Positions 1 to 6,668 of a stretch of DNA of 13,327 nucleotides are shown here, one piece after another. Origin of the DNA: Candidatus Saccharibacteria bacterium UBA4727 (GTDB lineage: Bacteria; Patescibacteriota; Saccharimonadia; Saccharimonadales; Saccharimonadaceae); contig DHJF01000040.1 in assembly GCA_002404195.1 (NCBI GenBank), positions 64,189 to 77,515 on the forward strand, in the 5' to 3' direction. The translations under genes and the position numbers were made by a program. Positions within the stretch are counted from its first letter, which is position 1. Every line of letters starts with the position of its first letter. The notes beneath the pieces are model-generated. The model saw nothing but the letters and a program-made list of their open reading frames with translations. It was not told the DNA's origin and ran no database searches.

Positions 1-22
1 CCGAGCATGCCACCTCAGCAAC
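1..22 (+). repeat. 22-bp exact direct repeat, copy 1 (probable contig-end artefact)
   Basis: The first 22 bases (starting ccgagcatgc) are identical and in the same orientation to 364-385; the match ends at position 23. Here the copy interrupts the metG reading frame with residues that do not fit MetRS. That points to an assembly or amplification chimera at the sequence end rather than a biological repeat. Confidence 0.75.
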
Positions 23-120
23 GTCCAAATGTCAGCTAAAAGATAGTCAAGTGCGTTACCGATATGTGGCGTACCATTAACGTACGGAATGGCAGTGGTG
101 ATGTATAGTTTTTTTCCCAT
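1..120 (-). CDS. metG: Methionyl-tRNA synthetase, N-terminal fragment
   Basis: Class I aminoacyl-tRNA synthetase that charges tRNA-Met in the cytoplasm. Only the first codons are in the window, read from ATG at 120-118. The translation contains ITTAIPYVNG followed by PHIGNAL, the HIGH-type ATP-binding signature in its MetRS context, and then a Tyr-Leu-Leu-Ala-Asp-Ile-Trp segment that is also typical of MetRS. After Trp32-Thr33 the family normally continues with Arg-Tyr and more conserved residues. Here it turns into an unrelated Leu-Leu-Arg-Trp-His run. That change falls exactly where a 22-bp sequence identical to positions 364-385 begins, so codons 34-40 are probably not real metG sequence. 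There is no Shine-Dalgarno before the ATG, but a perfect extended -10 box lies 10 nt upstream. It is divergent from the membrane-protein gene starting at 217. Confidence 0.9.
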   Translation of the reverse strand, partial: MGKKLYITTAIPYVNGTPHIGNALDYLLADIWTLLRWHAR

Positions 121-121
121 A

Positions 122-139
122 ATTATACCTATTATACCA
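122..139 (-). promoter_or_regulatory. metG promoter, extended -10 (doubled TATAAT)
   Basis: On the minus strand, 139-131 reads TGGTATAAT, a perfect extended -10 element. A second GGTATAAT follows at 129-122. Only the distal copy leaves room for a transcription start before or at the ATG (10 nt between box and codon). The implied 5' leader is 0-4 nt, which agrees with the lack of a Shine-Dalgarno sequence. No convincing -35 box is visible, as is usual for TGn-type promoters. Confidence 0.6.
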
Positions 140-204
140 GTAAAGTAGCCTCTGTTGCATATCTTTACTATTACTGAAATTTAACATACACTTAAGGAAA
201 CGTA

Positions 205-209
205 AGGGG
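205..209 (+). promoter_or_regulatory. Ribosome binding site deciding the start of the 5-TM protein
   Basis: AGGGG at 205-209 lies 7 nt before the ATG at 217 and only 1 nt before the in-frame ATG at 211. This makes 217 the likely start and removes two residues from the longest reading frame. Confidence 0.6.
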
Positions 210-216
210 AATGATT

Positions 217-1371
217 ATGGATAACTACCGAAACGATGATGATACAGTAACGAATAATGCCGACGCGCCACAGCCATGGGATACGGAGCCGGAAATCACA
301 TCAGAGCCCCCTACGATTACTCCAACCAGCGAGCCCGTCGTTGCCGTTGCCCCTGTGGCGACACCGAGCATGCCACCTCAGCAACTGTCAGCCTCAGCTA
401 TTGCCGACCTTCAGGCGACGGTCGCGCCTTCACCGGGAATCATCGTCTTACAGTGGCTCACCTACGCGTTCTGGGGCTGGACGCTCCTTGCACTTTCAAC
501 CCTTATTTTTGTTGTTATCTTCCATTTAATGAGCAAAGTTGACACCGGTAGCACGTCTTTGTATGCGCTCGCTGCGATTGTCGTCCTGCTGCCTATTTCA
601 CTGATATGTGATTTCATTTATCAAAAACATGAACAGAAGAAAAAACACGGTATCTCGATGGCTGTCATGGTAGTGCATGCTGTCATTTTTGCCCTCTTTA
701 CCATTGGCACCTTGATTGCGAGCCTGTTTTCTATCGTGCAGTTTATGGTCAACACCGGCAGTACCGACACAGCCAATAGCTACATCGCCCTATTCATAAG
801 CCTGTTGATTGCTGCCGTCCTCTACAGCATGACGTTCCTACGAACGCTAAACCCATTCAAAAGTACGATAAAAATTGCCCGAATTTTTGATATTACAATG
901 CTGATCATCATTGTCGTCTTTACCGTCCTCGCCTTTACCGGGCCGTTCGCACAGACATTCCGGACAAAGAACGATCATCTTATCGAGTCGAATCTATCAT
1001 TCGTCCAACACGATATTGATGCGTACGTAACAAAAAACAACAAACTACCTCAGTCACTGAGCGACGTTACCTTCGAGAGCGATACAGCCAAGCAATTGAT
1101 CGATAAAAACCTTGTCACCTACACACAAGAATCACCAAATACTTCGATGGACACCCTCCGCTATCAACTATGCGTGACATACGCGCTCAAAGATACCGCT
1201 ATAGATTACAGCTATAACAACGGCAACGGCTATAATAATGACGGCTATTCGTCATACATCAGCACTTCCGGCCATAAAGCCGGCAACGTTTGCTACAAGC
1301 TAGAATCATCAATGAATTACAATTCGGGCTTTGGAACAACCTACCCTCAAAAGTCTACTCTTTATGAGTAA
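217..1371 (+). CDS. Five-TM membrane protein with a disordered N-terminus and an extracytoplasmic C-terminal domain (DUF5671-like?)
   Basis: Function unknown. From the ATG at 217 it is 384 aa. Residues 1-75 are Pro/Thr/Glu-rich and probably disordered. Five hydrophobic helices follow at about 79-103, 115-134, 147-178, 188-207 and 221-244, with basic cytoplasmic-type loops such as EQKKKHG near 139-145. The odd number of helices puts residues 250-384 outside the cell if the N-terminus is inside. That domain begins with an amphipathic helix and a pattern (NLSFVQHDIDAY, then NKLPQSLSDV) like the segment after the N-terminal helix in pseudopilins. It has two cysteines (about 319 and 359) that could form a disulfide, and a Tyr/Asn/Gly-rich low-complexity insert around 333-346. 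The TM region recalls DUF5671-type proteins from memory, which is not verified. It is the only plus-strand gene, divergent from metG and ending inside ksgA. Confidence 0.85.
   Translation: MDNYRNDDDTVTNNADAPQPWDTEPEITSEPPTITPTSEPVVAVAPVATPSMPPQQLSASAIADLQATVAPSPGIIVLQWLTYAFWGWTLLALSTLIFVVIFHLMSKVDTGSTSLYALAAIVVLLPISLICDFIYQKHEQKKKHGISMAVMVVHAVIFALFTIGTLIASLFSIVQFMVNTGSTDTANSYIALFISLLIAAVLYSMTFLRTLNPFKSTIKIARIFDITMLIIIVVFTVLAFTGPFAQTFRTKNDHLIESNLSFVQHDIDAYVTKNNKLPQSLSDVTFESDTAKQLIDKNLVTYTQESPNTSMDTLRYQLCVTYALKDTAIDYSYNNGNGYNNDGYSSYISTSGHKAGNVCYKLESSMNYNSGFGTTYPQKSTLYE
364..385 (+). repeat. 22-bp exact direct repeat, copy 2 (genuine context)
   Basis: Identical to bases 1-22. Here it sits in frame inside the Pro-rich N-terminal region of the 5-TM protein (encoding part of a Thr-Pro-Ser-Met-Pro-Pro-Gln-Gln stretch), so this is the natural copy. 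Confidence 0.8.
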
Positions 1372-2143
1372 CGGTCACGCACTTTGCCAGCGTTTGCCAC
1401 TGCGTGAGCGTCAGACTTTCGGCGCGCACGTTCGAGGCAATACCCGCTGCCGCGAGATACGTTTCGGCCTGATCTTTCGAGATAGATAAACCACCGGACA
1501 GACTGGAACGGAGCATCTTGCGCTTGGCCGAAAAGCCAGCTTTCACCACACGGAAAAAGTCTTTCTCAGATACATCGGTGAGAAATGGCGTCGTGCGAGT
1601 TTTCAGAATCACTACTTGGGAATCAACTTTTGGTGGTGGCGTAAATAAAGCAGCCGGTACAATATCTCCCAGGGTAACGTCGGCGAACAGCTGCGCGCTG
1701 ACGGCCAGGATGCTCATGTCACCAGGACGCGCCGCAAGACGCTGGGCCACTTCTTTTTGGACTAGCAATACCGCAACCGATGGCTTATTAGCGGTAGTCA
1801 TGAGTAGCTGGACGATTTTACTGGTAATGTAATAGGGTACATTCGCTACGACTTTATAGCCAACCGGTAGGTCTGATAAGTCAAATGATAGAATATCGCT
1901 CTGGACGACCGTCAAATCTTTACCAGGAAACTGCGCCGGTAGCTTACGGGCGAGTTCTTCGTCGAACTCTACGGCAACCACCCTCTTCGAGCGACGCAGC
2001 AGTTCACTCGTTAGCGTGCCGAGGCCTGGACCAATTTCGAGTACGCTGTCCTCGGAAGTCAGTTCGGCGCAGTCAGCAATGTGAGCTAGGACGTCGCGAT
2101 CGCGTAGCCAATGTTGGCCGAGTGATTTTTTAGGAGCTGCCAT
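1355..2143 (-). CDS. ksgA: 16S rRNA (adenine1518-N6/adenine1519-N6)-dimethyltransferase
   Basis: Uses S-adenosylmethionine to dimethylate two adjacent adenines in the 3'-terminal helix of 16S rRNA, a late step in 30S maturation. At 262 aa it is full length (E. coli KsgA is 273). In order it has KKSLGQHWL (residues 5-13; the family norm is GQNFL, so N-F is replaced by H-W), the SAM-binding glycine motif EIGPGLGTLT (36-45), the acidic ribose-binding residue in AVEFDEE (E59), the adenine-contact Asp in QSDIL (D83), the catalytic NVPYYIT (101-107; norm N-L-P-Y-N-I-S), and the conserved FTPPPKVDS near 166-175. The ATG at 2143 starts 2 bp after the stop of the upstream hydrolase gene, so translation is probably coupled. 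The TAG stop at 1355-1357 lies inside the last codons of the opposing plus-strand gene. Confidence 0.97.
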   Translation of the reverse strand: MAAPKKSLGQHWLRDRDVLAHIADCAELTSEDSVLEIGPGLGTLTSELLRRSKRVVAVEFDEELARKLPAQFPGKDLTVVQSDILSFDLSDLPVGYKVVANVPYYITSKIVQLLMTTANKPSVAVLLVQKEVAQRLAARPGDMSILAVSAQLFADVTLGDIVPAALFTPPPKVDSQVVILKTRTTPFLTDVSEKDFFRVVKAGFSAKRKMLRSSLSGGLSISKDQAETYLAAAGIASNVRAESLTLTQWQTLAKCVTVTHKE

Positions 2144-2145
2144 GA

Positions 2146-3363
2146 TTACCAGTTATGGTGAGATACCCAATAGTTATAGGCCGCACCCCAGCTACCGTAC
2201 CTGCCCACCGCGTAGCCGGTCGCCCAGCGTAGTTGCGTGATAGGATTCGTACGCCAATCATCACCAGCCGAAGCCATTTTCGAACCAGGTGTCGCTTGGA
2301 CTACTCCATAGCCCATACTTCCGCCATACGCACAATTAATCGCTCCGCCCTGTACTTTACAAGGTTCCCAACCACCTTCGTGACCGACAATAAATTCAAC
2401 AAAGCCGTAGTCATCTGCAGAAATGCCAGCAGCCGCCATCCAATCTTGGTGCGTACCCGGTGGCAGCTCCACCTTCGTGCCAATTACCTCAGCCTGATGG
2501 ACGGGCTCGAGAGTTGTCACACTTTGAATCTCCGTACGGCTCATTTCAACACCATTTTTCATCTCTACTTCATAGCTGACCGTCTTTTTACCATCAACAC
2601 CAGGGGTGGTGACTTTTTTGTAGCCGACTGGTTGATCGGCGTCTTTGGTTTGGTCAACCGGAAAAGCGATTGCTTGATCTTCTGTAATCACCTGTTTGCC
2701 GTTACGCCATAGCTCGACGGTCATGTCAGTCGCGATTGGTGTCGTCGCAGCAACAGAGAGCGTATCGGCGCTTTGTAGCGTGACGTGCTTTTGCTTTAAC
2801 ATCTCACCGACGGTCTTAGCCTGAGTGTAGGCCTGAACTTTCTTACCGTACAGTACGAAAGTGAACGGTGTCGCGCGCGTCACCTGTAATTGCAAGCCGG
2901 CACCATCTGTGACGATGTTGCTATTAGCGAGAAGTGTTGTCGTATCCTCGTCGCGAAGTGTCACACCGGCATGTGCAGCCACTTGTCGAGCCGTTTGGTA
3001 AGGTGAGAGCACTTTTTGACGGACAGTGCCGTCAACGATTGTAATCGGACGGGCACGATAAATATTCACTTCGTATTGACTGGCGACAAGCGTGTCGTCA
3101 AGACCCGGCTCGACAAGATCGTTCGGGTCAACGGTAATCTTCGCCTCTTTAAAAGCCGCGCGCAGCGTACTGGCGCTCGTTAAAATACCCCTGTCCTGAC
3201 CATTGTCATGCAACGTAATGAGGTGCTTACCAGCCACAACAGGCTCGTTTGAGGCAGCCTGCGCGTGTGTGGCCAAAGCAGTACCCGCTATCGCAACAAT
3301 TGCGCAGAAGATTGCAGCCATGATTACATAGGTAAATGTGTGTGTTCGAAGTATAATTCTCAT
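2146..3363 (-). CDS. Secreted cell-wall hydrolase: three DUF348 repeats, G5 domain, lysozyme-like domain (YabE/RpfB-like)
   Basis: Probably a peptidoglycan-cleaving lytic transglycosylase that acts outside the cell. Starting at ATG 3363 (405 aa), residues 1-36 form a signal peptide or anchor with a hydrophobic core (about 13-31) and an Ala-Gln-Ala cleavage-type end. Three DUF348-like repeats span about 47-104, 106-164 and 166-222. A G5 domain lies at about 228-299 (PVGYKKVTTPGVDGKKTVSY region). The C-terminal 90 residues resemble the lysozyme-like domain of aggregation-promoting factors and actinobacterial RpfB-type proteins: FIVGHEGGW with candidate catalytic Glu329, two Cys (335, 344), then GYGVVQATPGSKM and QLRWATGYAVGRYGSW. 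In-frame alternative starts exist at 3411 (TTG) and 3399 (ATG); none has a clear Shine-Dalgarno. The -10 box at 3402-3410 leaves little room for 3399 and favours 3363. Placement directly before ksgA matches rpfB-ksgA in mycobacteria and yabE-rnmV-ksgA in Bacillus. Confidence 0.9.
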   Translation of the reverse strand: MRIILRTHTFTYVIMAAIFCAIVAIAGTALATHAQAASNEPVVAGKHLITLHDNGQDRGILTSASTLRAAFKEAKITVDPNDLVEPGLDDTLVASQYEVNIYRARPITIVDGTVRQKVLSPYQTARQVAAHAGVTLRDEDTTTLLANSNIVTDGAGLQLQVTRATPFTFVLYGKKVQAYTQAKTVGEMLKQKHVTLQSADTLSVAATTPIATDMTVELWRNGKQVITEDQAIAFPVDQTKDADQPVGYKKVTTPGVDGKKTVSYEVEMKNGVEMSRTEIQSVTTLEPVHQAEVIGTKVELPPGTHQDWMAAAGISADDYGFVEFIVGHEGGWEPCKVQGGAINCAYGGSMGYGVVQATPGSKMASAGDDWRTNPITQLRWATGYAVGRYGSWGAAYNYWVSHHNW

Positions 3364-3372
3364 AAAATAGCG

Positions 3373-3400
3373 GATGACACCCCACCGGTGTACTGTCATC
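3373..3400 (-). promoter_or_regulatory. Hairpin in the leader of the cell-wall hydrolase gene
   Basis: GATGACA and TGTCATC form a 7-bp perfect stem around a 14-nt loop. An alternative inner stem ACACC/GGTGT is possible. The element lies between the -10 box and the chosen ATG and covers the alternative ATG at 3399-3397, so it could influence start choice. Regulatory use is inferred only. Confidence 0.35.
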
Positions 3401-3401
3401 A

Positions 3402-3410
3402 AGTATAACA
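3402..3410 (-). promoter_or_regulatory. Extended -10 element before the cell-wall hydrolase gene
   Basis: The minus strand reads TGTTATACT, i.e. TGn plus TATACT (5/6 match to TATAAT). It predicts a start near 3395 and a leader of about 30 nt that contains the 3373-3400 hairpin. No good -35 box is seen. It lies in the 74-bp gap after pcrA. Confidence 0.4.
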
Positions 3411-3437
3411 AACTAGCGCGAAATAGCGAAACGTAAG

Positions 3438-5546
3438 CTAAAGCTTCTCGAGGCGGGCGTACTCAACGTTCAGCTTCTTCGTCGTACCGCTCACAAACCG
3501 TACCGTGACCGCCATGCCATCAATATCAATCACCTCACCGACACCAAACTGCGCCGAACGTACGCTCTGGCCGATATCAAAATTCGGGATATCGCTATAT
3601 TCGTCATAGCTATCGTCACGCTGAAAGCTCGGTGCCACCGACACCAGTTCGTGTCCCATGTCGCTCAAAAAGCGTGAGGCTGGATTATAGTTACGTTGTC
3701 CAAATTGCAAGCGGCTCTGCGCATAGCTCAGATGTAGCTCTTCGCGCGCGCGGGTCATTCCTACGTAGCAAAGGCGACGCTCCTCTTCGAGTTCCTTCGG
3801 ACCAGCTTCGGCCGCCCGAGTCATCGGAAAAATACCTTCTTCCATACCCACCATAAAGACCACTGGAAACTCTAAGCCCTTGGCGGCATGAATGGTCATG
3901 AGCGTGACTTTCTGCTCATCTTCACCCTTATCGGCGCTCGACATTAAGGCAACTTCCTCAAGAAAATCTGGCAAGGTGGCAAACAGCTTCGCACCCGAAA
4001 TCATTTCGCCAATATTTGCCTCACGCTCTTCGGCTTGCGGCGTGCCGTCAAGAATAAAGTCACGATACCCTGTTCGTTGTATCAAATTTTCGATAATATC
4101 GCTTGGCGAAGCGTCGGAGAGGACTTGCATTTGCAAACTTCGAAGCGTATCGCCTAGTTTCGCCATGGCGGTTTTTGCACGCGGTGTCAGTGTACTGGTT
4201 TGCTCGGCATTTACTAAACTCGCCACAATATCCATGCCGCTATTTGCCTGCCAAATCAAAAACTTCTCAAGACTCGTCGCGCCAATACCGCGCGTCGGTA
4301 CGTTGACGATGCGACTAAAACTCATGCGGTCGTTTGGCTGATACAACAGGCGTAGATAAGCAATGATATCTTTAATTTCTTTACGGTCATAAAAACGGAC
4401 CCCGCCAATAATCTGATAAGGGATGCGCTGCTGTAAAAAAGCACGCTCCAAGCTATAACTTTGGGCGTTCATACGATACAACACGGCAAAATCGCCGTAG
4501 TTACGGGCGGCCATATTCGTCTGCAGACCAATTCGACTGGCCACTATGTTCGCCTCCTCAGCCTCGTCGTAGACGGCGTGCACCTGCACGGGCGTTCCAG
4601 TCGGTTCGGCTGTCCATAGTTTTTTATCGGTGCGTTGGACGTTTTTGGTAATGACGTTGTTGGCCGCTTCCAAGATAGCACCCGTTGAACGATAATTTTG
4701 CTCGAGCTTGACGATTTTGGTACCTGGAAAGTCACGTTCAAAATTAAGAATATTAGTAAAGTCTGCCCCGCGCCAGCTATAAATCGACTGCCAGTCGTCA
4801 CCAACCACACAGATATTGCGCGATTCACCAACTAAGCTCTTGACGATCGAATACTGCGCCGCGTTGGTGTCCTGGTACTCATCGATCAGAATATGCTTAA
4901 ACTGAGCCCGCCATTTTTTGCGAATCTCAGGCTTGTCACGAAATAGACGAACTGCTTCAAGTAGTAAATCGTCAAAATCGAGGGCGCCAGCCGTGACGCG
5001 TAGTTTTTCGTACAGGGCATAAATCTTGGCGACTTCTTTTTGGAATGGATAATTAGCACCGGCCGCAAAATCATCTGGTGTGAGCATTTCATTTTTGGCG
5101 TTCGAAATAGCGCTGCTGACAGCCCGTGGCTTAATTTGCTTATCAACAATCCCCAGCTGCTTCATCGCCTGCTTAATAAGACCCTGACGATCGTCTTCGT
5201 CGTAAATCACGTAGTTAGGAGCAATACCAATCGCATGGCCGTCTTGGCGGAGTAGGCGCACGCAAATGCCATGAAAGGTTCCCATCCAAGGCATAAAATT
5301 ACGAGAGGCACCATTTTCGCCGAGTAAGTGGCCGAGGCGCTCGCGCATTTCTTTGGCAGCTTTATTCGTAAATGTCACCGCTAAAATTTCGTTTGGCCAA
5401 ATTTTATCATACGCAATTAAATAGGCGATACGGTGCGTCAGTGTTTTCGTTTTGCCACTTCCCGCCCCTGCCAAAATCAGCAATGGACCAGTTGTGGTCT
5501 GCACCGCGTCTGCCTGCGCGTCGTTAAGCCCTGAGAGTAAATCCAT
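3438..5546 (-). CDS. pcrA: ATP-dependent DNA helicase, UvrD/PcrA family (superfamily 1A)
   Basis: 3'-to-5' DNA helicase/translocase for repair, for removing proteins from DNA and for handling stalled replication or transcription. The 702 residues carry the full SF1A motif set: Q motif LNDAQADAV (7-15), Walker A AGAGSGKT (26-33), Ia AVTFTNKAAKEM (56-67), II DEYQD (222-226), III GDDWQSIYSWRG (249-260), IV LEQNYRST (281-288), V TIHAAKGLEFPVVF (551-564) and VI EEERRLCYVGMTRARE (587-602). The C-terminus (about 658-702, SVRSAQFGVGEVIDIDG) resembles the Tudor-like domain of PcrA/UvrD that contacts RNA polymerase. This favours PcrA/UvrD over Rep, though the gene name is by similarity. The ATG at 5546 is 6 bp after the preceding stop, has no Shine-Dalgarno and sits 8 nt behind an extended -10 box. 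Confidence 0.95.
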   Translation of the reverse strand: MDLLSGLNDAQADAVQTTTGPLLILAGAGSGKTKTLTHRIAYLIAYDKIWPNEILAVTFTNKAAKEMRERLGHLLGENGASRNFMPWMGTFHGICVRLLRQDGHAIGIAPNYVIYDEDDRQGLIKQAMKQLGIVDKQIKPRAVSSAISNAKNEMLTPDDFAAGANYPFQKEVAKIYALYEKLRVTAGALDFDDLLLEAVRLFRDKPEIRKKWRAQFKHILIDEYQDTNAAQYSIVKSLVGESRNICVVGDDWQSIYSWRGADFTNILNFERDFPGTKIVKLEQNYRSTGAILEAANNVITKNVQRTDKKLWTAEPTGTPVQVHAVYDEAEEANIVASRIGLQTNMAARNYGDFAVLYRMNAQSYSLERAFLQQRIPYQIIGGVRFYDRKEIKDIIAYLRLLYQPNDRMSFSRIVNVPTRGIGATSLEKFLIWQANSGMDIVASLVNAEQTSTLTPRAKTAMAKLGDTLRSLQMQVLSDASPSDIIENLIQRTGYRDFILDGTPQAEEREANIGEMISGAKLFATLPDFLEEVALMSSADKGEDEQKVTLMTIHAAKGLEFPVVFMVGMEEGIFPMTRAAEAGPKELEEERRLCYVGMTRAREELHLSYAQSRLQFGQRNYNPASRFLSDMGHELVSVAPSFQRDDSYDEYSDIPNFDIGQSVRSAQFGVGEVIDIDGMAVTVRFVSGTTKKLNVEYARLEKL

Positions 5547-5552
5547 TACTTA

Positions 5553-6659
5553 CTATTTTAACAGATAAAGGTACGCAACGGCACCACCTGCGCCACCTAA
5601 AATAAGCAAAACAACCACCCAAATAACCCACATCCACCCGGATTTCTTTTTAGCGGGGTGTGCTAATGGCTGGCGGTAGCTATCGGTGTCGTAAATACCA
5701 CCCGTTGTCTGATCGCCAGTACTCGGTTGTTCTTTATATTGCTGCTGGATAGACGTTGGACCAACTGAGGGGGCAGCTTCAGCCGTTGAGATCGTGTTAT
5801 TACTCTCACGAGGTACACTATCCGCGTCATCCGCGGCTTCCATCGGCACATCAGACTCAATCGATAGCACGTCGGTTTGTAGCTCAGCTGGCAGAGTTGC
5901 GGCTGTTGGTTCTGGCATCGCCGACAATTGATCTTCGACATTTGGCGTATCGGATTCTGTCGTCACAACACTAGCGCTTAGGGCGCGATCGAGCTCCTCG
6001 GTGGAATTAGTACCGAGTGGGCGCTTTTCTACCTTGGCATCAGACAAAAATGGCGTTGAAAGTGGCTGCTCTTCATCTGGCTCACTCACCTCCGTCAGTA
6101 GCGCAACTGGTTCTTCAGCGACAGTTGGCTCTTCAGCTCGTAGCTCGGGAGCAACAGGAATAAACGCAGGCGTGTCTGATTCAGCAGCGGTCGTTGCCGT
6201 ATCTGGCTCACGATTGTAGCCGGCCATATCAAGCGGATCAGGCCAAGATTGTGATTCGTCGACAACTGGCATCTCGTCAACCTGCTGGGGGGTTGGGGCG
6301 ATAGGCTCTGGCTGGAACGAAGGTGTCATCGGAGCGATTGTTACGCCTTGGCGCGAAACAGGTTTCGAAGAGGAGTTGAGACTCGTTTTCATATCCGACG
6401 AGGGATGAACGACGTCCATAAAACGTCCACCGCGGCGCGCCGCTGGCGGAGGTGTGCCGACAACAGGTGCGGCAACAGGAGGAGTTACCGGCGCGGTCGG
6501 AGGCGTAAACGCAGGCATCGGTTCATCACCACCAAGCGTCGAAGGAATATTGAGCGTCGTCGTATGATCATCCTCAACCCGAGGCGCTGGCGTACTTGGT
6601 ACGTCGCTCATCAGCGTATTAACGGCCCGGTCTAATTCATCAAAGTCTAATTCTTTCAT
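5553..6659 (-). CDS. Disordered, C-terminally membrane-anchored protein of unknown function
   Basis: Not recognised. At 368 aa from ATG 6659, it starts with a short charged motif (MKELDFDELDRAVNTLM) that looks like a folded helix or interaction motif. About 300 residues follow that are dominated by Pro, Ala, Thr, Glu, Ser and Val with no predicted fold and a strong negative charge. A basic His-Pro-Ala-Lys-Lys-Lys stretch then leads into a single hydrophobic helix near residues 342-367 with a GGAGGAVAY small-residue pattern. It ends within a few residues of the membrane. There is no N-terminal signal, so most of the protein should be cytoplasmic, as in tail-anchored proteins; insertion with the long part outside is the alternative. 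A TTG two codons upstream (6665) is also open, but AGGGG at 6666-6670 is 6 nt before the ATG and fits 6659. It lies 9 bp after tpiA and 6 bp before pcrA, so it is co-transcribed with unrelated housekeeping genes. Confidence 0.75.
   Translation of the reverse strand: MKELDFDELDRAVNTLMSDVPSTPAPRVEDDHTTTLNIPSTLGGDEPMPAFTPPTAPVTPPVAAPVVGTPPPAARRGGRFMDVVHPSSDMKTSLNSSSKPVSRQGVTIAPMTPSFQPEPIAPTPQQVDEMPVVDESQSWPDPLDMAGYNREPDTATTAAESDTPAFIPVAPELRAEEPTVAEEPVALLTEVSEPDEEQPLSTPFLSDAKVEKRPLGTNSTEELDRALSASVVTTESDTPNVEDQLSAMPEPTAATLPAELQTDVLSIESDVPMEAADDADSVPRESNNTISTAEAAPSVGPTSIQQQYKEQPSTGDQTTGGIYDTDSYRQPLAHPAKKKSGWMWVIWVVVLLILGGAGGAVAYLYLLK
5555..5563 (-). promoter_or_regulatory. Extended -10 element immediately before pcrA
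   Basis: The minus strand reads TGTTAAAAT followed by AG: TGn plus TAAAAT (5/6). It is formed by the last codons and stop of the upstream gene and is 8 nt from the pcrA ATG, so the mRNA would be leaderless or nearly so. Chance is possible because the sequence also encodes Leu-Leu-Lys-stop. Confidence 0.4.
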
Positions 6660-6668
6660 TCCCAACCC

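Noticed and set aside
140..204. Plus-strand promoter for the 5-TM gene (TTGCAT at 155-160, TAACAT at 182-187)
   Set aside because: The spacing is 21 bp and no other pair fits; a promoter must exist here but I cannot place it.
1518..2133. Plus-strand open frames opposite ksgA
   Set aside because: They are antisense to a fully motif-supported ksgA, with no ribosome binding site and Arg/Ser-rich shadow composition.
3892..4341. 149-codon plus-strand open frame opposite pcrA
   Set aside because: It lies antisense to conserved helicase sequence and has no recognisable domain or start signal.
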